From contig JASMDC010000008.1 of the NCBI GenBank assembly GCA_030753015.1, positions 9,281 through 73,280 on the forward strand: a stretch of 64,000 nucleotides of DNA, read 5' to 3'. Shown in pieces: positions 33,086 to 43,700 of the stretch. The DNA comes from Candidatus Undinarchaeales archaeon. Its GTDB lineage: Archaea; SpSt-1190; JASMDC01. Position numbers and translations under genes: made by a program. Under the pieces are notes generated by a model, which was given only the letters and a program-made list of their open reading frames with translations, made no database searches and was not told the DNA's origin. The number at the start of each line of letters is the position of its first letter. The first letter of the stretch is position 1.

Positions 33086-33376
33086 CTATGAGGTCTTATC
33101 CATCTTTACGCGGAGCTTCCCGCTCGGGCTCAGAACGAGCCTGAACCCCCTGTCAAAATCTTCATCAGCCTCCCGGTTGATGAAGCCCTGTTTCTTGAGG
33201 TCAGCTATCACTTTTGTTATCTGTGAGACGTTGATCTTGAGCTTGGCGTTCTTGGTGAGTAGCGTACGCATCTCATAGACGATGCTCGCCTCGTGTATCG
33301 ATTTACCTTCCTTGCTGTTTATGAAAATGAACCTCAGGATTTCATCTTCGGCCATCCTTCGAACATCCTGCTTCAT
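33086..33376 (-). CDS. Winged-helix-like DNA-binding protein, 96 aa
   Basis: 96 residues, basic-acidic mix, predicted wHTH: helices DEILRFIFINSKEGKSIHEA and YEMRTLLTKN, then the recognition helix pair INVSQITKVIADLKKQGFI and a wing READEDFDRGFRLVLSPSGK. It would be a small transcription factor. A perfect 8-bp inverted repeat at 33425-33443 lies upstream of its ATG (33376) and just beyond a TATA-like ACTTATGCA, so autoregulation is plausible. It is 101 nt downstream of the AbrB-PhoU gene. An alternative start is Met8. Confidence 0.72.
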   Translation of the reverse strand: MKQDVRRMAEDEILRFIFINSKEGKSIHEASIVYEMRTLLTKNAKLKINVSQITKVIADLKKQGFINREADEDFDRGFRLVLSPSGKLRVKMDKTS

Positions 33377-33424
33377 TGACTTACCGTTGAAGAAAGTGTT
33401 ACAGATGCATAAGTAGTTGATTGT

Positions 33425-33443
33425 GTAGCATGCGCCATGCTAC
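33425..33443. promoter_or_regulatory. Perfect inverted repeat upstream of the winged-helix gene
   Basis: GTAGCATG / CATGCTAC with a 3-nt spacer, between the stop of AbrB-PhoU and the start of the wHTH gene. It could be the terminator of the former or the operator of the latter; lack of a following T run and its place just upstream of the TATA-like element favour the operator. Confidence 0.45.
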
Positions 33444-33477
33444 CACGATTGAAGTGACGCAGAGCACCTCGGGATGA

Positions 33478-34461
33478 TCACTCCGATGAGAGTGCAAGCA
33501 AGAGCTCGCCGTTCGCCTTGGTGTTCCTCAGGATTGTCTTGATTGAGAAGAGCGCGTCCTCGATCGGCTGCTGGAGCTCGGGTTCGAAGTAGTCCACTTT
33601 TGTATCGAACTCCTCGACCTCCTCAAGGAGAGTATCGATGTCCCGGATCGCTTCGAGGATTAGCTCTTCCTTATCCTTGTACATTGCGCGCATGATGTTC
33701 ACATAGTCTTCTGATGCACGCTTGAGGAAACCGGCTATCACCTGTGCGTGGTCTGTCGACAGGACGGTACCGCCAAGGAATACGCTGATCAGGCTCTCGA
33801 GCTCCTCGAGGATCTCTTTGAGGTTCTTGACCACGAGAGTGTACACTACCGCTTGACCAAGTGTAATCTTGAGGCTAATGGCGACGTCAGTGTATTTGGA
33901 TGCGAGGATGAGCTTCTTGAGGAGAAGGAGGTAGAGCTTGTCCGACTCGTAGAATCCCGACAGTGCCCTGAACTCGTCAGGGTTCGCGCTCATAAGACCG
34001 GTGTTGAGACCGTCGAAGTAGTTGCGCGTCATGTTGTCGAGACGGTTGAGTAGCTTGGTCATGGGGACGGGTTGGCTCCCGATCATGTCCCGGATGACGA
34101 TACGCTTTGTGCTTGTCTCGATGATCTCGGTTCCTGAGAACCTTCGGATGATCTTCTTCGTGGCCTCGACCGTCTCCAGTGACATCGGAGTCGCTGAGAA
34201 TAGCAAGATCTCGTCAGCACCAGATAGGTATCGGGCGACGATGAGTTTCTCAAGGTCAATGATCTGATAACGAGAGATGTCGATGATCGTTTCCTTGATT
34301 TTCTTCTGACCGACCGTGGCAGGTTTGACAAGGAGTGCGCCGGAGGGAGTCTCTTCAACTGAGACCGATGCTCCTTTTACCAGGTTCGCCTTCTTCGTCC
34401 ATGCTCGAGGAAGGGTGACGACGAGGCTTGATTTGCCGACCTGCATGACCTTGCGCTCCAT
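33478..34461 (-). CDS. AbrB/SpoVT-type DNA-binding domain fused to PhoU domains (phosphate regulator-like)
   Basis: 327 residues from the ATG at 34461 (MERKVMQVGKSS), 29 nt after an AT-rich TATA (about 34486-34493). Residues 1-45 form a swapped-hairpin AbrB domain (GKSSLVVTLPRAWTKKANLVKGASV), followed by two PhoU-like three-helix repeats (RNYFDGLNTGL, LKKLILASKYTDVAISLKI; GFLKRASEDYVNIMRAMYKD). The family is common in archaea and is thought to regulate phosphate uptake as a DNA-binding PhoU. No pst transporter is next to it. Repeated ATTATC-type motifs in the 34483-34588 intergenic region may be its own sites. Confidence 0.9.
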   Translation of the reverse strand: MERKVMQVGKSSLVVTLPRAWTKKANLVKGASVSVEETPSGALLVKPATVGQKKIKETIIDISRYQIIDLEKLIVARYLSGADEILLFSATPMSLETVEATKKIIRRFSGTEIIETSTKRIVIRDMIGSQPVPMTKLLNRLDNMTRNYFDGLNTGLMSANPDEFRALSGFYESDKLYLLLLKKLILASKYTDVAISLKITLGQAVVYTLVVKNLKEILEELESLISVFLGGTVLSTDHAQVIAGFLKRASEDYVNIMRAMYKDKEELILEAIRDIDTLLEEVEEFDTKVDYFEPELQQPIEDALFSIKTILRNTKANGELLLALSSE

Positions 34462-34594
34462 ATTGGTAAATAATGATTCCAACTATTAAATAAGTATAGG
34501 TAGTTCACCCCCTGATAGGTCATTATCAATCTAGGGCCGTTCTTATGCGACTGACCTTAACGAATTATAAATCATTATCGACATTAGATTGACA

Positions 34595-35245
34595 GTGGTT
34601 GGAGGCGCGACAGGCCAGGCAGGCGGCAGGGCTGGATATGATCCTGCCTATTTCCAGGGTGTAAGTACCGACCAGGTCGCCCGTCGCAGCAGGTTGAGCG
34701 CGATCAATGGGCTGCTAACGGTCGCAATACTTGCCATCGCGGCCGTGCTCATAGTGTTCGCTGTTCTGGCGTACGTGGAACCCTCGATCAGTCCCAGCAT
34801 CGAGAAGCGTATCAAGACCACACCGGACCAGCCCGTGAGCGTTGTCCTTCTCAGCGGATTCGAACCTTGCTCCAGCGAGAACCTTGAAGTGGAGGTCGTG
34901 CGGCGACAAGCGGGGAACGATATCACAGCGATACAGAAAGGGAGTGTATATTGTATCATACACATATCCATACCAGCAGAACGTGTGCCGGAGGTCGCAA
35001 GCTCATGGTCCATCCATTATGTGAGGACCATGGAGGAACTGAAAGGTAGGAGCGGCGGAATGGGTATGTGGGGCGGAAGCTTCCTTCAGTATCGCGACGA
35101 TGTGCTCAAGGTGGGAGCAATAGTGCTGTTTGTGCTCATCTTTACTTGGTTCTGGCTCGAGACTATTATAGACCGGTTCCCTATTCTGCACGGTGTGGTA
35201 TATGGTAAGGGGAGTGGACAGTACCCGCCCCAAGGACAAAGATAG
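34595..35245 (+). CDS. Membrane protein with two TM helices and an extracellular domain
   Basis: About 216 residues. The start is GTG at 34595 (or TTG at 34589), both at leaderless distance from TATA ATTATAAAT (about 34563-34571). Residues about 36-62 form TM1 (LSAINGLLTVAILAIAAVLIVFAVLAY), then a 95-residue outside domain with two Cys (GFEPCSSENLEVEV, GSVYCIIHISIPAE), then TM2 (VLKVGAIVLFVLIFTWFWLE) and a Gly/Pro/Gln tail. The outside domain looks like a small alpha/beta unit held by one disulfide. It diverges from AbrB-PhoU and could be under its control. Family unknown. Confidence 0.75.
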   Translation: MVGGATGQAGGRAGYDPAYFQGVSTDQVARRSRLSAINGLLTVAILAIAAVLIVFAVLAYVEPSISPSIEKRIKTTPDQPVSVVLLSGFEPCSSENLEVEVVRRQAGNDITAIQKGSVYCIIHISIPAERVPEVASSWSIHYVRTMEELKGRSGGMGMWGGSFLQYRDDVLKVGAIVLFVLIFTWFWLETIIDRFPILHGVVYGKGSGQYPPQGQR

Positions 35246-35286
35246 AAACTGGTTCGTAAATGCTCTATCTTAGATGGTCACTTATC

Positions 35287-35610
35287 TCAACCGAGTTTGT
35301 CCTCCATCGAATGCAACCTTCCATCAAGCTCTATCATCCCACGTTCGAGCCGTTCCCCGAGCTCTTTTACATCACCAGGATCAATAGTGGTCATTGCTGA
35401 GGGTGTCGGGGTAGGTACCGGCGTGATACCGTCATCATTGTCGAGGATGTAGCCGATAGCAAGGATCAATGAAATGAGCCCAAATAGGATTAGTATGTTC
35501 TGACTGTTCTCGCTCATTGGCCTCGGGGGAGGTGCCTCGTCCTTGTGAATAACATCGCGGAGCTCTTTAACCTCGAGCTCGCCTGGATCGATGTCAAGGA
35601 CCGCCATCAT
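35287..35610 (-). CDS. Small single-TM protein coupled to the giant secreted protein
   Basis: 107 residues. The ATG at 35610 (or the next codon) overlaps the upstream stop in GGATGATGG and is preceded by a GGAGGGGAGG Shine-Dalgarno, so it is translated coupled to the 1,696-aa protein. N-terminal 35 residues are charged and Pro-rich, then one TM helix (NILILFGLISLILAIGYILD), a PTPTPS linker and an amphipathic helical end (VKELGERLERGMIELDGRL) likely to form a coiled coil outside. It may anchor or partner the giant protein. Confidence 0.75.
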   Translation of the reverse strand: MMAVLDIDPGELEVKELRDVIHKDEAPPPRPMSENSQNILILFGLISLILAIGYILDNDDGITPVPTPTPSAMTTIDPGDVKELGERLERGMIELDGRLHSMEDKLG

Positions 35611-38600
35611 CCTCCCCTCCACGTAGACACTGCTCGGGCGACTGACGCACGAGCTATCCGTAGGACACCCCGAAGTGCGTCGGCCTCACCACTCGCACGT
35701 TCGATCGGACCGTTCGGCAGCTCCCTTGCTGCATTCACGAGGTCCTTGGCTACACTTGCTAGAAGAGGACGGACCGTTCGTGCCTTCATGGCGCGATCGG
35801 TATCGCCGATTCCTTCATAGTGGTTCTCGAGCTTACCTGCCAGAGCTTCGAGCTCACGGGTGAATCGTGCTAGCTCGCTGAGCTCTCTGGCAAGCTCATG
35901 GGACTCACCCTGTTCGAGCGACGTTTGCGGGACGCATCTCCCCACAGTGCGCGAGCACCACATACCCGGCGAACAAGGACAGTCGACACAGCAGGACCTT
36001 GATGTCTCGCCCAGATCGCATTGTCCGTCACCGCACGAGACGTCCTCAGGAGAGATGAGCGTTGCTCTATGGCAATAAGAGAGAGGTGGAGGGAAGTTGC
36101 TGAACACAGAGAGCATCGATTGGGCCTCGATGTCGGGTACGATTGTTAGCAGTGAGCATGTGTTCGCTGCGACCTCACTTCGCTGCAGGATGTCCAGGCA
36201 GAAGGATGTGAAGATAAGGTCCCGATGGAGCTCGGATTCAGCGAGTCCCTCGACGAGCGCCTGTCGGCATTGCACACGCGCCTTATCGTGCTCACCTTGA
36301 GCGACCAATAGACCGGCCCTGAATCTGTGGGCATTCACCGTGTCCAGGGTCGCAAGGGAGCGCTCCGCCTTCTCGAGAAGCTCGTCAGCCTTTTCCTCCG
36401 AGCCCAGTATGCGATGGCACAGGGACATCCCACCATACGAGAAGAAGATAGTATCACTGGATGTGTCAGCGATCTGGTTAAGAAGCGAGTTCGCATTCTT
36501 GCATGCGTCCATGGCGCCCTTACGATCACCTATCGACTCGAGCGTACGGGCCGCGATGAACTTGAGGATCGGTATCTGCTGAGGGTAATCAGCACCCTTC
36601 ATTTCGTTGAGGACGATATCGACAGCCTGTCGTTGCAGGGACGTCGATTGGAGCCGTTCGCCCGCTTGTAGCCACTTTCGGGACAAAGCAAGAAGCCCGA
36701 AGACATAATCTTCTGATGTACAGCTCGAGCGCGACCGAAGGCAGGTCACTTTAAGAGAAACTCGGTCCGAACCGTCATATTCGCACTCAGCGATAACTCG
36801 TGTAGACCGCCCAGGGCCAAGTGTGAGCTCGGGCAGACCGCATTGTTTCAGGTTCCCGGAATCTAAACGGTAAAGCGCGGATTTAGATGTGAAGGTGTTC
36901 GGACCTGGATTTTCAACAGTGAACACGAGATTGTTATGTTCGTCCGATCCGATTCCAGTTATGACAGGGCTGCACTGCTCGGTCCGTACTTCCTCGGCAC
37001 ATAAGAGGATGAGTTGTGATTCGAGTATATGTGCTGTCGCAGCCGATGTTCTACGGAATCCATCGATATCGCCCGTCATACGTTGTACCGTTGCGAGCGT
37101 ATCAAGGACGAGCGGGTCCACAGCAGCACAGAGGGGATCGTCAGAGGGACAGACCTTACCAATGATGTCATCAAGGACCGATCGCGCCTCTTCGAGGGTC
37201 GCTGCAGCGTTGGAGTGGTCCCCCGACAGACTCTCGAAGACCGCCACAAGGGACAGGACCGCAACATTGCCGTGCTGTCTGGCCTCATCCTTGCTAAATG
37301 GTGAGCGCCTCAGCAGCTGAGCGAACTCCTTGTATCTTGCGGATCTCTGATCCACCTCAAGGTCGTCGAGCTCCAAACAGGTTGCAGCTCTTACCGCATC
37401 GTGGATCCCCTCGTCGCTCTTCTGCCTTGCGAGCCAATACCTGGCGGCCTCCATGTACCTCTCTGCACACTTCCCGAACTCGTCGGCGTGTGCTGCTTCA
37501 AGTGCCTCCCGCTCGATGGACTGAGCGCTCTCCACCCGTTCCTTTACAGAGAAGGCGACATTTCCATCCATATGTGATCCGCTATCGAGGGTGGCAACGA
37601 CATGGAGTTCGTACTCACCAGGTCCTGGGGGCGTGAAGCTCGCTACGTAGTGGTCCACACGGTTCCTGAAGTACACCTTGCCCCCGAGCGGACGCTGACG
37701 AGAGGGTGTCTGTTCTACGCCGAGCGGACCGTCGTCGACTTCCACCTCGACCATTATCGTTCCAACGACAATGGCATCTTGCACGGGTCGATCGTTCTCT
37801 TCGAGGTATACCCGTGCCTCTACACGCTCACTCGGTGTGATGATGTACCGGTCCAGTTCGACGTGGACGTCGATAGCGCTGCTATCTGCCACAGTGAAAG
37901 CCACTTCGTCACTTTCTACAGCTGCATCGGGGATTTCGAGAGTGCCTTCGATCCTGTAGAGTCCTTTCGGGCCGTCGCGATCGATGGTGATGGACCCGCG
38001 CCACGTGAACGTGCAGGTCTCGGGGCAAGCGCACTGCTCATCGGTCGGACATTGGCAAGGACTCTCCTGGCATGTCTTCCTTACCTGGCGCATAGACACG
38101 TCCTTGAAAGTACCATCGGGAAGAGTTACTCTAACAAAGAGCGCACCCTCGGAACGCGTGACGACATCGACTGTGACATCCTCACCAACTTTGGCCGTGT
38201 TCCGGTCCACGGATATCTCAAGAGGTGGTGCTTCCGTGCACAACGGTAGCCATGCGGTCTCGCCACCGTAAGAGCCAGTTAAGCCGACGAGCACACCGTC
38301 ACCCTCTTTCAGCGACACCTTGACGGCAGGGTTCGGTCCAGTTATCCTGTACGTCAAGTCGACGGCGTCCTCGTCATCGCAAACACCCAATCTGAACCTG
38401 ACGGTCGTATCGTCCACGGTAACGAGCTCGTCGTTCGTGCACGGACAGCCGTACATGCACCCATCGTCGAGGTCGCCCTCCATCCCACGAGGTACAGGCT
38501 CATCTATCGCTGCATCCCTGAGATTCAGGTAACCATGTGCTGACGTAGGTGTCCCCCCTCCCATTCGGACCGTCATTGTACCGTGTCCCCGGACCAGTAC

Positions 38601-40697
38601 GAGCTTAGATGTCGCGCTGCCGGGATCATCATCCGAGCACGCCGTCGGATCTGTGCCGGTCGAGCCGTGATCTAGCAGAAGGAACCCTTCGATACCTTGA
38701 GAGAGCTCCTGTACGCGGACAGTATACGTACCAGCCCCTTCAGAGAACGCAGTATCAGTACTGAAACCCCACCCATGCTCCCGACAGCTTGCAACAGCTC
38801 CTGTCGTACCCACGACCCATTCCTCACCGCTCGGTCGTTCGACGACGAGACGATAGTCACAACTGTTCCCCGCACCGTCGGTACGTATGCGCAGGCTTAC
38901 GGTCTCCCCCAGTCCATAGCTGGTACGCGGAGATGTCACTCTGAGGCGCTGCGAGCTGGTAGATCGGGACACCCTTACCTCTCGCTCGGCTGATGTAGCA
39001 TTGTCCCCCTCTAGCGAGCATGTGACCCAGACCTTGTACATTCCTGCCTCGCCGGTCTCGAGCGATATCCGATAGGTCCCGTCCTCCTTGTCAAGGTCCA
39101 TCTCGAAATGGCCATCGAACGGCTCACCCACGGGTTCTGGCGTCACCTCCCGTAACCAGCATATGCACGTCCCCTCTATTAATTGGCCTGATTCGGTACC
39201 GTACCGTGCTGCAACCTCGATGTCCTCACCCACCGCTATGTTCGGCCCGCGAGGAAGGTCGATGGTAACTGAAGCTTCACAGTCAGCGGGGCACGCGGAC
39301 GCACTCTCTCCATGCTCGCACATTCCGTTCCCGCATTCAGCGCCTATGCAGTCCTCAGGACATAAATCGGCGTCCTCGCCCGCTTCGCAATTGTCATTGC
39401 CGCACAGGCTCAGATGGAGCTCGCCACCGAGATAACGTACGAGCACCATGTTGCAGGCCGCCTGGTGCGGTATAACGAAGATCGTTTCGTCGACCTTCGT
39501 GTCAGGTGGTCGGATATCTAACTTGATCTTGTGGTCCGTCTGTCCATGGGTCGTGATGATGTGCTCTTTGGCCGGCGACTGCATTCCTGTCCCCTTCTGG
39601 AAGCGCCCAGTGCATTCGGACTGGACCGTGAAGCTCACGCCGACCTCTACATCAGAGATGACACGGTACGAAGCGTGGGGCCATACCGGGATGTCACCTA
39701 GGTCGCCTTCTTCACCCTCGACCGTTATCATGGCAGGATCACATCCCTCCTCTGGCTCAGCAGTAACCAGCAGACGATCTTCTCCCTTGTCCACGCGGAT
39801 GACGCCGCGCTCGAAACAGAACTCTGGATGACTGAAAGAGATGAGCATCGTACCCATGGTGTCAGGGAGTGGGATGAGGAACTTGCCTAGGACATCGGAT
39901 GTCCACTTCCTATCGTCCCCCGGAAAGAAGATGGACATGCCTCGGACGGGATCCCCGGTAGCGGCGTTCACGAACCGTCCGATAAGGCGCATCCCCTCGT
40001 GCGGTTCCTCCTCAATCTCGAGAATGGGAGCAGCTATGTCCGGTATACCGTCGACGTCAACATCCTCGAGCGGTATGGGCGTCTTGCCATATGAGATCAG
40101 CTTGGTGAGGTGGCCCGTGCTCCATTCGTTCAAGATATCTGCGATGCACGATCCGGGAAAGCCGTCGTTGGACGGTACATAGTGGAAGACACGGTCGGCA
40201 AGATAGTCCCCTGTGGCGTTGATGATGTAGGCTTCCTCCCCAGTATAGTAGTCGACCTTCTCGGTACCCACCACACGATAAGCACTCGTGGTCGTGTAGA
40301 GCGCACCGTCGTCACCGGTCCTGGTTATCGTATGGTTCCAAACACGCCCCTCGTGGATCGGGAACTGAAGGAAGTGGAGGTCCCAGTCCTCGAGCTCCCC
40401 ATCCTCCTCGATGGCATTCATAGCAAGGTCGAACACACCTATATGATAGACGAGCGTCCTGATCATGTCCGGGTTCTTAGGATCGTCCCATACCTTGCAT
40501 GGGACCAAATAGCTCCTTCCGTAACTGGTGATATCATCAACGTAACAGAGTGTAACCCCGCCGTCAGTGTGCTGAGAGAGCCAGTAGGTACCAATGACCC
40601 ATTGAGGCGCGCTGTTGGCGATGGCACGAGCTGAGGGTACCAGCAGTACCAACAGTATGATATAGAGGATCGAGCGTGCCTTCATGAGCACTCCCAC
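35607..40697 (-). CDS. Giant secreted multidomain protein, 1,696 aa
   Basis: Signal peptide (SILYIILLVLLVPSARAIA), then beta-rich Ig/CARDB-like domains (FVNAATGDPVRGMSIFFPG is a carboxypeptidase-regulatory-like repeat), Cys modules of the form CGNGMCEHGESASACPADC, many Ig-like strands, a TPR-like helical region in the last third (DDIIGKVCPSDDPLC, LEKAERSLATLDTVN), another CGDGQCDLGETSRSCC module and a helical C-terminal domain. There is no membrane anchor at the end, so it is released or held by its coupled TM partner. The start may be GTG 40697, GTG 40691 or ATG 40685; a TTTTATAG TATA (about 40719-40726) is upstream. Function unknown: probably cell surface or adhesion. Confidence 0.85.
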   Translation of the reverse strand: MGVLMKARSILYIILLVLLVPSARAIANSAPQWVIGTYWLSQHTDGGVTLCYVDDITSYGRSYLVPCKVWDDPKNPDMIRTLVYHIGVFDLAMNAIEEDGELEDWDLHFLQFPIHEGRVWNHTITRTGDDGALYTTTSAYRVVGTEKVDYYTGEEAYIINATGDYLADRVFHYVPSNDGFPGSCIADILNEWSTGHLTKLISYGKTPIPLEDVDVDGIPDIAAPILEIEEEPHEGMRLIGRFVNAATGDPVRGMSIFFPGDDRKWTSDVLGKFLIPLPDTMGTMLISFSHPEFCFERGVIRVDKGEDRLLVTAEPEEGCDPAMITVEGEEGDLGDIPVWPHASYRVISDVEVGVSFTVQSECTGRFQKGTGMQSPAKEHIITTHGQTDHKIKLDIRPPDTKVDETIFVIPHQAACNMVLVRYLGGELHLSLCGNDNCEAGEDADLCPEDCIGAECGNGMCEHGESASACPADCEASVTIDLPRGPNIAVGEDIEVAARYGTESGQLIEGTCICWLREVTPEPVGEPFDGHFEMDLDKEDGTYRISLETGEAGMYKVWVTCSLEGDNATSAEREVRVSRSTSSQRLRVTSPRTSYGLGETVSLRIRTDGAGNSCDYRLVVERPSGEEWVVGTTGAVASCREHGWGFSTDTAFSEGAGTYTVRVQELSQGIEGFLLLDHGSTGTDPTACSDDDPGSATSKLVLVRGHGTMTVRMGGGTPTSAHGYLNLRDAAIDEPVPRGMEGDLDDGCMYGCPCTNDELVTVDDTTVRFRLGVCDDEDAVDLTYRITGPNPAVKVSLKEGDGVLVGLTGSYGGETAWLPLCTEAPPLEISVDRNTAKVGEDVTVDVVTRSEGALFVRVTLPDGTFKDVSMRQVRKTCQESPCQCPTDEQCACPETCTFTWRGSITIDRDGPKGLYRIEGTLEIPDAAVESDEVAFTVADSSAIDVHVELDRYIITPSERVEARVYLEENDRPVQDAIVVGTIMVEVEVDDGPLGVEQTPSRQRPLGGKVYFRNRVDHYVASFTPPGPGEYELHVVATLDSGSHMDGNVAFSVKERVESAQSIEREALEAAHADEFGKCAERYMEAARYWLARQKSDEGIHDAVRAATCLELDDLEVDQRSARYKEFAQLLRRSPFSKDEARQHGNVAVLSLVAVFESLSGDHSNAAATLEEARSVLDDIIGKVCPSDDPLCAAVDPLVLDTLATVQRMTGDIDGFRRTSAATAHILESQLILLCAEEVRTEQCSPVITGIGSDEHNNLVFTVENPGPNTFTSKSALYRLDSGNLKQCGLPELTLGPGRSTRVIAECEYDGSDRVSLKVTCLRSRSSCTSEDYVFGLLALSRKWLQAGERLQSTSLQRQAVDIVLNEMKGADYPQQIPILKFIAARTLESIGDRKGAMDACKNANSLLNQIADTSSDTIFFSYGGMSLCHRILGSEEKADELLEKAERSLATLDTVNAHRFRAGLLVAQGEHDKARVQCRQALVEGLAESELHRDLIFTSFCLDILQRSEVAANTCSLLTIVPDIEAQSMLSVFSNFPPPLSYCHRATLISPEDVSCGDGQCDLGETSRSCCVDCPCSPGMWCSRTVGRCVPQTSLEQGESHELARELSELARFTRELEALAGKLENHYEGIGDTDRAMKARTVRPLLASVAKDLVNAARELPNGPIERASGEADALRGVLRIARASVARAVSTWRGG

Positions 40698-40743
40698 TAC
40701 GGAAGAAGGGTGCGCGGCGTTTTATAGTTTGCGCAGTTGGACC

Positions 40744-43700
40744 CTAGTCACGCTTCCTCCCTAGATAGGCCCCCGCCAGTGCCAGCAGGGCCAGCGTCTC
40801 CACCACACCCGTACCGGGCGCGGTCACCAGATCGGAACCTCCCTTTGAGCCTGAGAGCACCACGAGGTTGACGGTGAGCGGATTTGCTCGTATCTCTTGC
40901 GGAACGGCAGCGGCCGCCTCGATGACGAGGGTTGTGGTACCAACCTTACCTGCGATAAGGGGAACCTGGATGACGCGCTGCTCTCCCTTGGCCAGCTTGT
41001 ACGTGCACGTCTTGACTCCCACGTTCTCACCGCAGTCGAGGGTTATATGAGTGGTAGCCGAGCCGGACACGCTCAGTGTCACCGCGATCTCGCCCGCGTA
41101 GGGGTTCTGGATGTACACCGGGTAGAGGTGCATGGAGCCCACGGTGAGTGCGAGCGACTTGAGTTGAGCCTCAGGATCGAAGAACGGCAGGTCGTCGACG
41201 CACATGGCCCTGAGCGGCGACCAGAACCATCCTGACCGACAGCACCGGCCGACGGCCGTGATGCAGTTGCCTGAGACGCACTCCCAGTTGTACCGGCAGG
41301 CTCCCATGCGGTACCCGCCCACCTTCAGGTTGACCTTGAATGGTATTTTCTGGACCACATCGCGGCATTCTGCACCGCTCTCCAGGTCGGGATCACCCTT
41401 GCACACTGTCGATGAGATCTTGACCGTGAAGTCCGTGGGACCCGACACCGGCAGCACCACGTACTTTGAGGACCGAGGCTGGAGGGTGAGGTTGTAGTAC
41501 TCACCATCCTTGATGACCAAGGGCTTCCCGGCTGCGTTGATGACCTGGATCGACACGGGCATCTTGAAGTCCGTGGGATTCTTGATGAACACCGGCACAT
41601 CGATGATCTCTCCGGGGCCCGTGGTGATCACGTTGGCCTTCACGTCCTTGGACCGATCGCACTCGGCCTTGGACTGCTTGCATGCCTCCGAACTCTCGTC
41701 CTCGAAGCAGGCATCGGAGAAGCAGGCGTCCGAGATCGTCGCCTCGAACCCGCCGACGGTGATCGGGATCTTGTTGACCACCTTGTTGGCATACGTGCCG
41801 TCACCCACCTGGTTCTTGCTCTCCACGATGAGCTCGCCCTTCACGGGTCCGCTCACCGGGATGCGCACGATCTTGGTGGTCCGCGCCTCCACGTGGCAAC
41901 CGCCGATGGAGGACATGTCGAGGTCGTTGGAGACCTTCGTGCCGTCATCCTTCTCGTACGCGAACGAGATGGCGCACTCCATCTCCGAGTCGGCGGTGTT
42001 GGACACCACGGCCTCGATGTAGTCCTTGCCGATGGCGGCCTGCTGGATCATCTGGGTGTTCTGGAAGAACACGCCCTGGCTCTCGCCCTCCTGCACACCG
42101 ATCGTCTCGCCGGTAGCGAGCTTGGCTGTGATGAAGACGGTGACCTCGCCGACGTCCTCCAGCGCGGCCTCGAGGTCGGCCGGGGACGCCGGGCACTCAC
42201 CAGCAACGCAGTGCGCGATGCGCACCTTGAGGTAATAGGTCGCGATACCCTCGCTCGTCACGTTGAACACGTACTGGTTGTCCGTCTCGGCACCCAGGTC
42301 CTTGGGCGGGTCGGGGAGCGTCTTGAGCAGTGCGTGGTCGGTATCGTACACCTCGACCTTCAGGCCGAGCGGGTAGGTCAGATGGTTGTCGATGCCGTAG
42401 TACCGGTACATCGTCGTCTGGTCTTCCTCGAGCGTGTACGTCAGCTCGTCCACGTTCAGAGCACACTTATCGTTCTCGCACGTCACGATGAACGCGAGGT
42501 TCGCTACGAGCTCCTGCTTGGCATCGTCGTCTGGTAGGTCATCCTCTGTCACCTCATCGATCGTTACATCGGTCTCCACCGACGTGGTGATCCAAGAGTC
42601 GTAGTAGATGAGCTGAGCGCCTGCGAACACGGCGTACTTGATCTGCAGGTCAGTGATCGAGGTCACCGTGAACTCGATGATCCTCGACTCTCCGGGAGCA
42701 AGGCCCGAGAGCATTAGGGACGCCAGGGTCTTGACGCCGGTGGACACGTTCACCTCGACGGACACTGTGCTGCCCAGCTGGTTGGTGACCTTCAGGTACT
42801 TCTTCTTGACCTGGTCGATGTTGGTACGCAGGGCCAGCACGGGCGGTGGTGAGATGCCGTCGAGCACGAACTCGGTGTCCGGGACGACGCCGTCCACATC
42901 GGTGACATCAGCGAGGCTCGTCTGGGCCTCGGGGACGGGCGGCAGCGGTGTGTAGCAGTCCGCAGGGCACTTGTTGGGACCGGTCTTCTCGTCCTCCTGG
43001 CATACACCGTCGGGGCAGGATGCATCGAGACAGTCGGCACACTCGGGGCCCTCGCCCTTCGCTGGCTCGCAAACGCCGTCACTGTCGCACGACTCGCACA
43101 CGCCGCAGTCGGACGGGCAGTTCTCGCAGCTCTCGCCCTGGATCATATCGCACACCAGCGAACCAGTGAGCGGATCAGGGACGCCGCATATGTCGGGTAA
43201 CTGACAATCGTCGGGTGCTGACTGCCAGCTCTCCCAGTAGTCACAGATGCCGTTGGCGCATACGACCTGGTCACCGGCCTGCTCGTCGGTGAGACCGCAG
43301 CAGTCGGCGGGGCAGCTGGCCGTGGTCTCACCGCGCTCGTACTGGCAGTTGTGGTCACCGCACACGAAGATGGGTGCAAGGCAATCGCGCGGGAGCGGGT
43401 CGAGACCAAGCTCGATGAAGTCGCACACGTCGTTGTCCTGGCACTCCTGTGGACAGTCGCCGTCGGTCAGCGGATCACAGACACCGTTGTCGCACGTGAG
43501 CGGGCATGCACCGCAATCGTTAGCGTGGTCGGTGCAGTCCTCGCCCACCTCGCATCCGTTGGCGTCAGCGATATGGCGAACGACATCGCACTCCTCGCAT
43601 ATACCGCAGTTGGCCGCGCCCCCGCTGACGGTGCAGCACTCGTTGTAGAGGCATTCCGAGATGGGGCCGCAGTGGCCGGGGAAGCACGGCGACGGACCGC

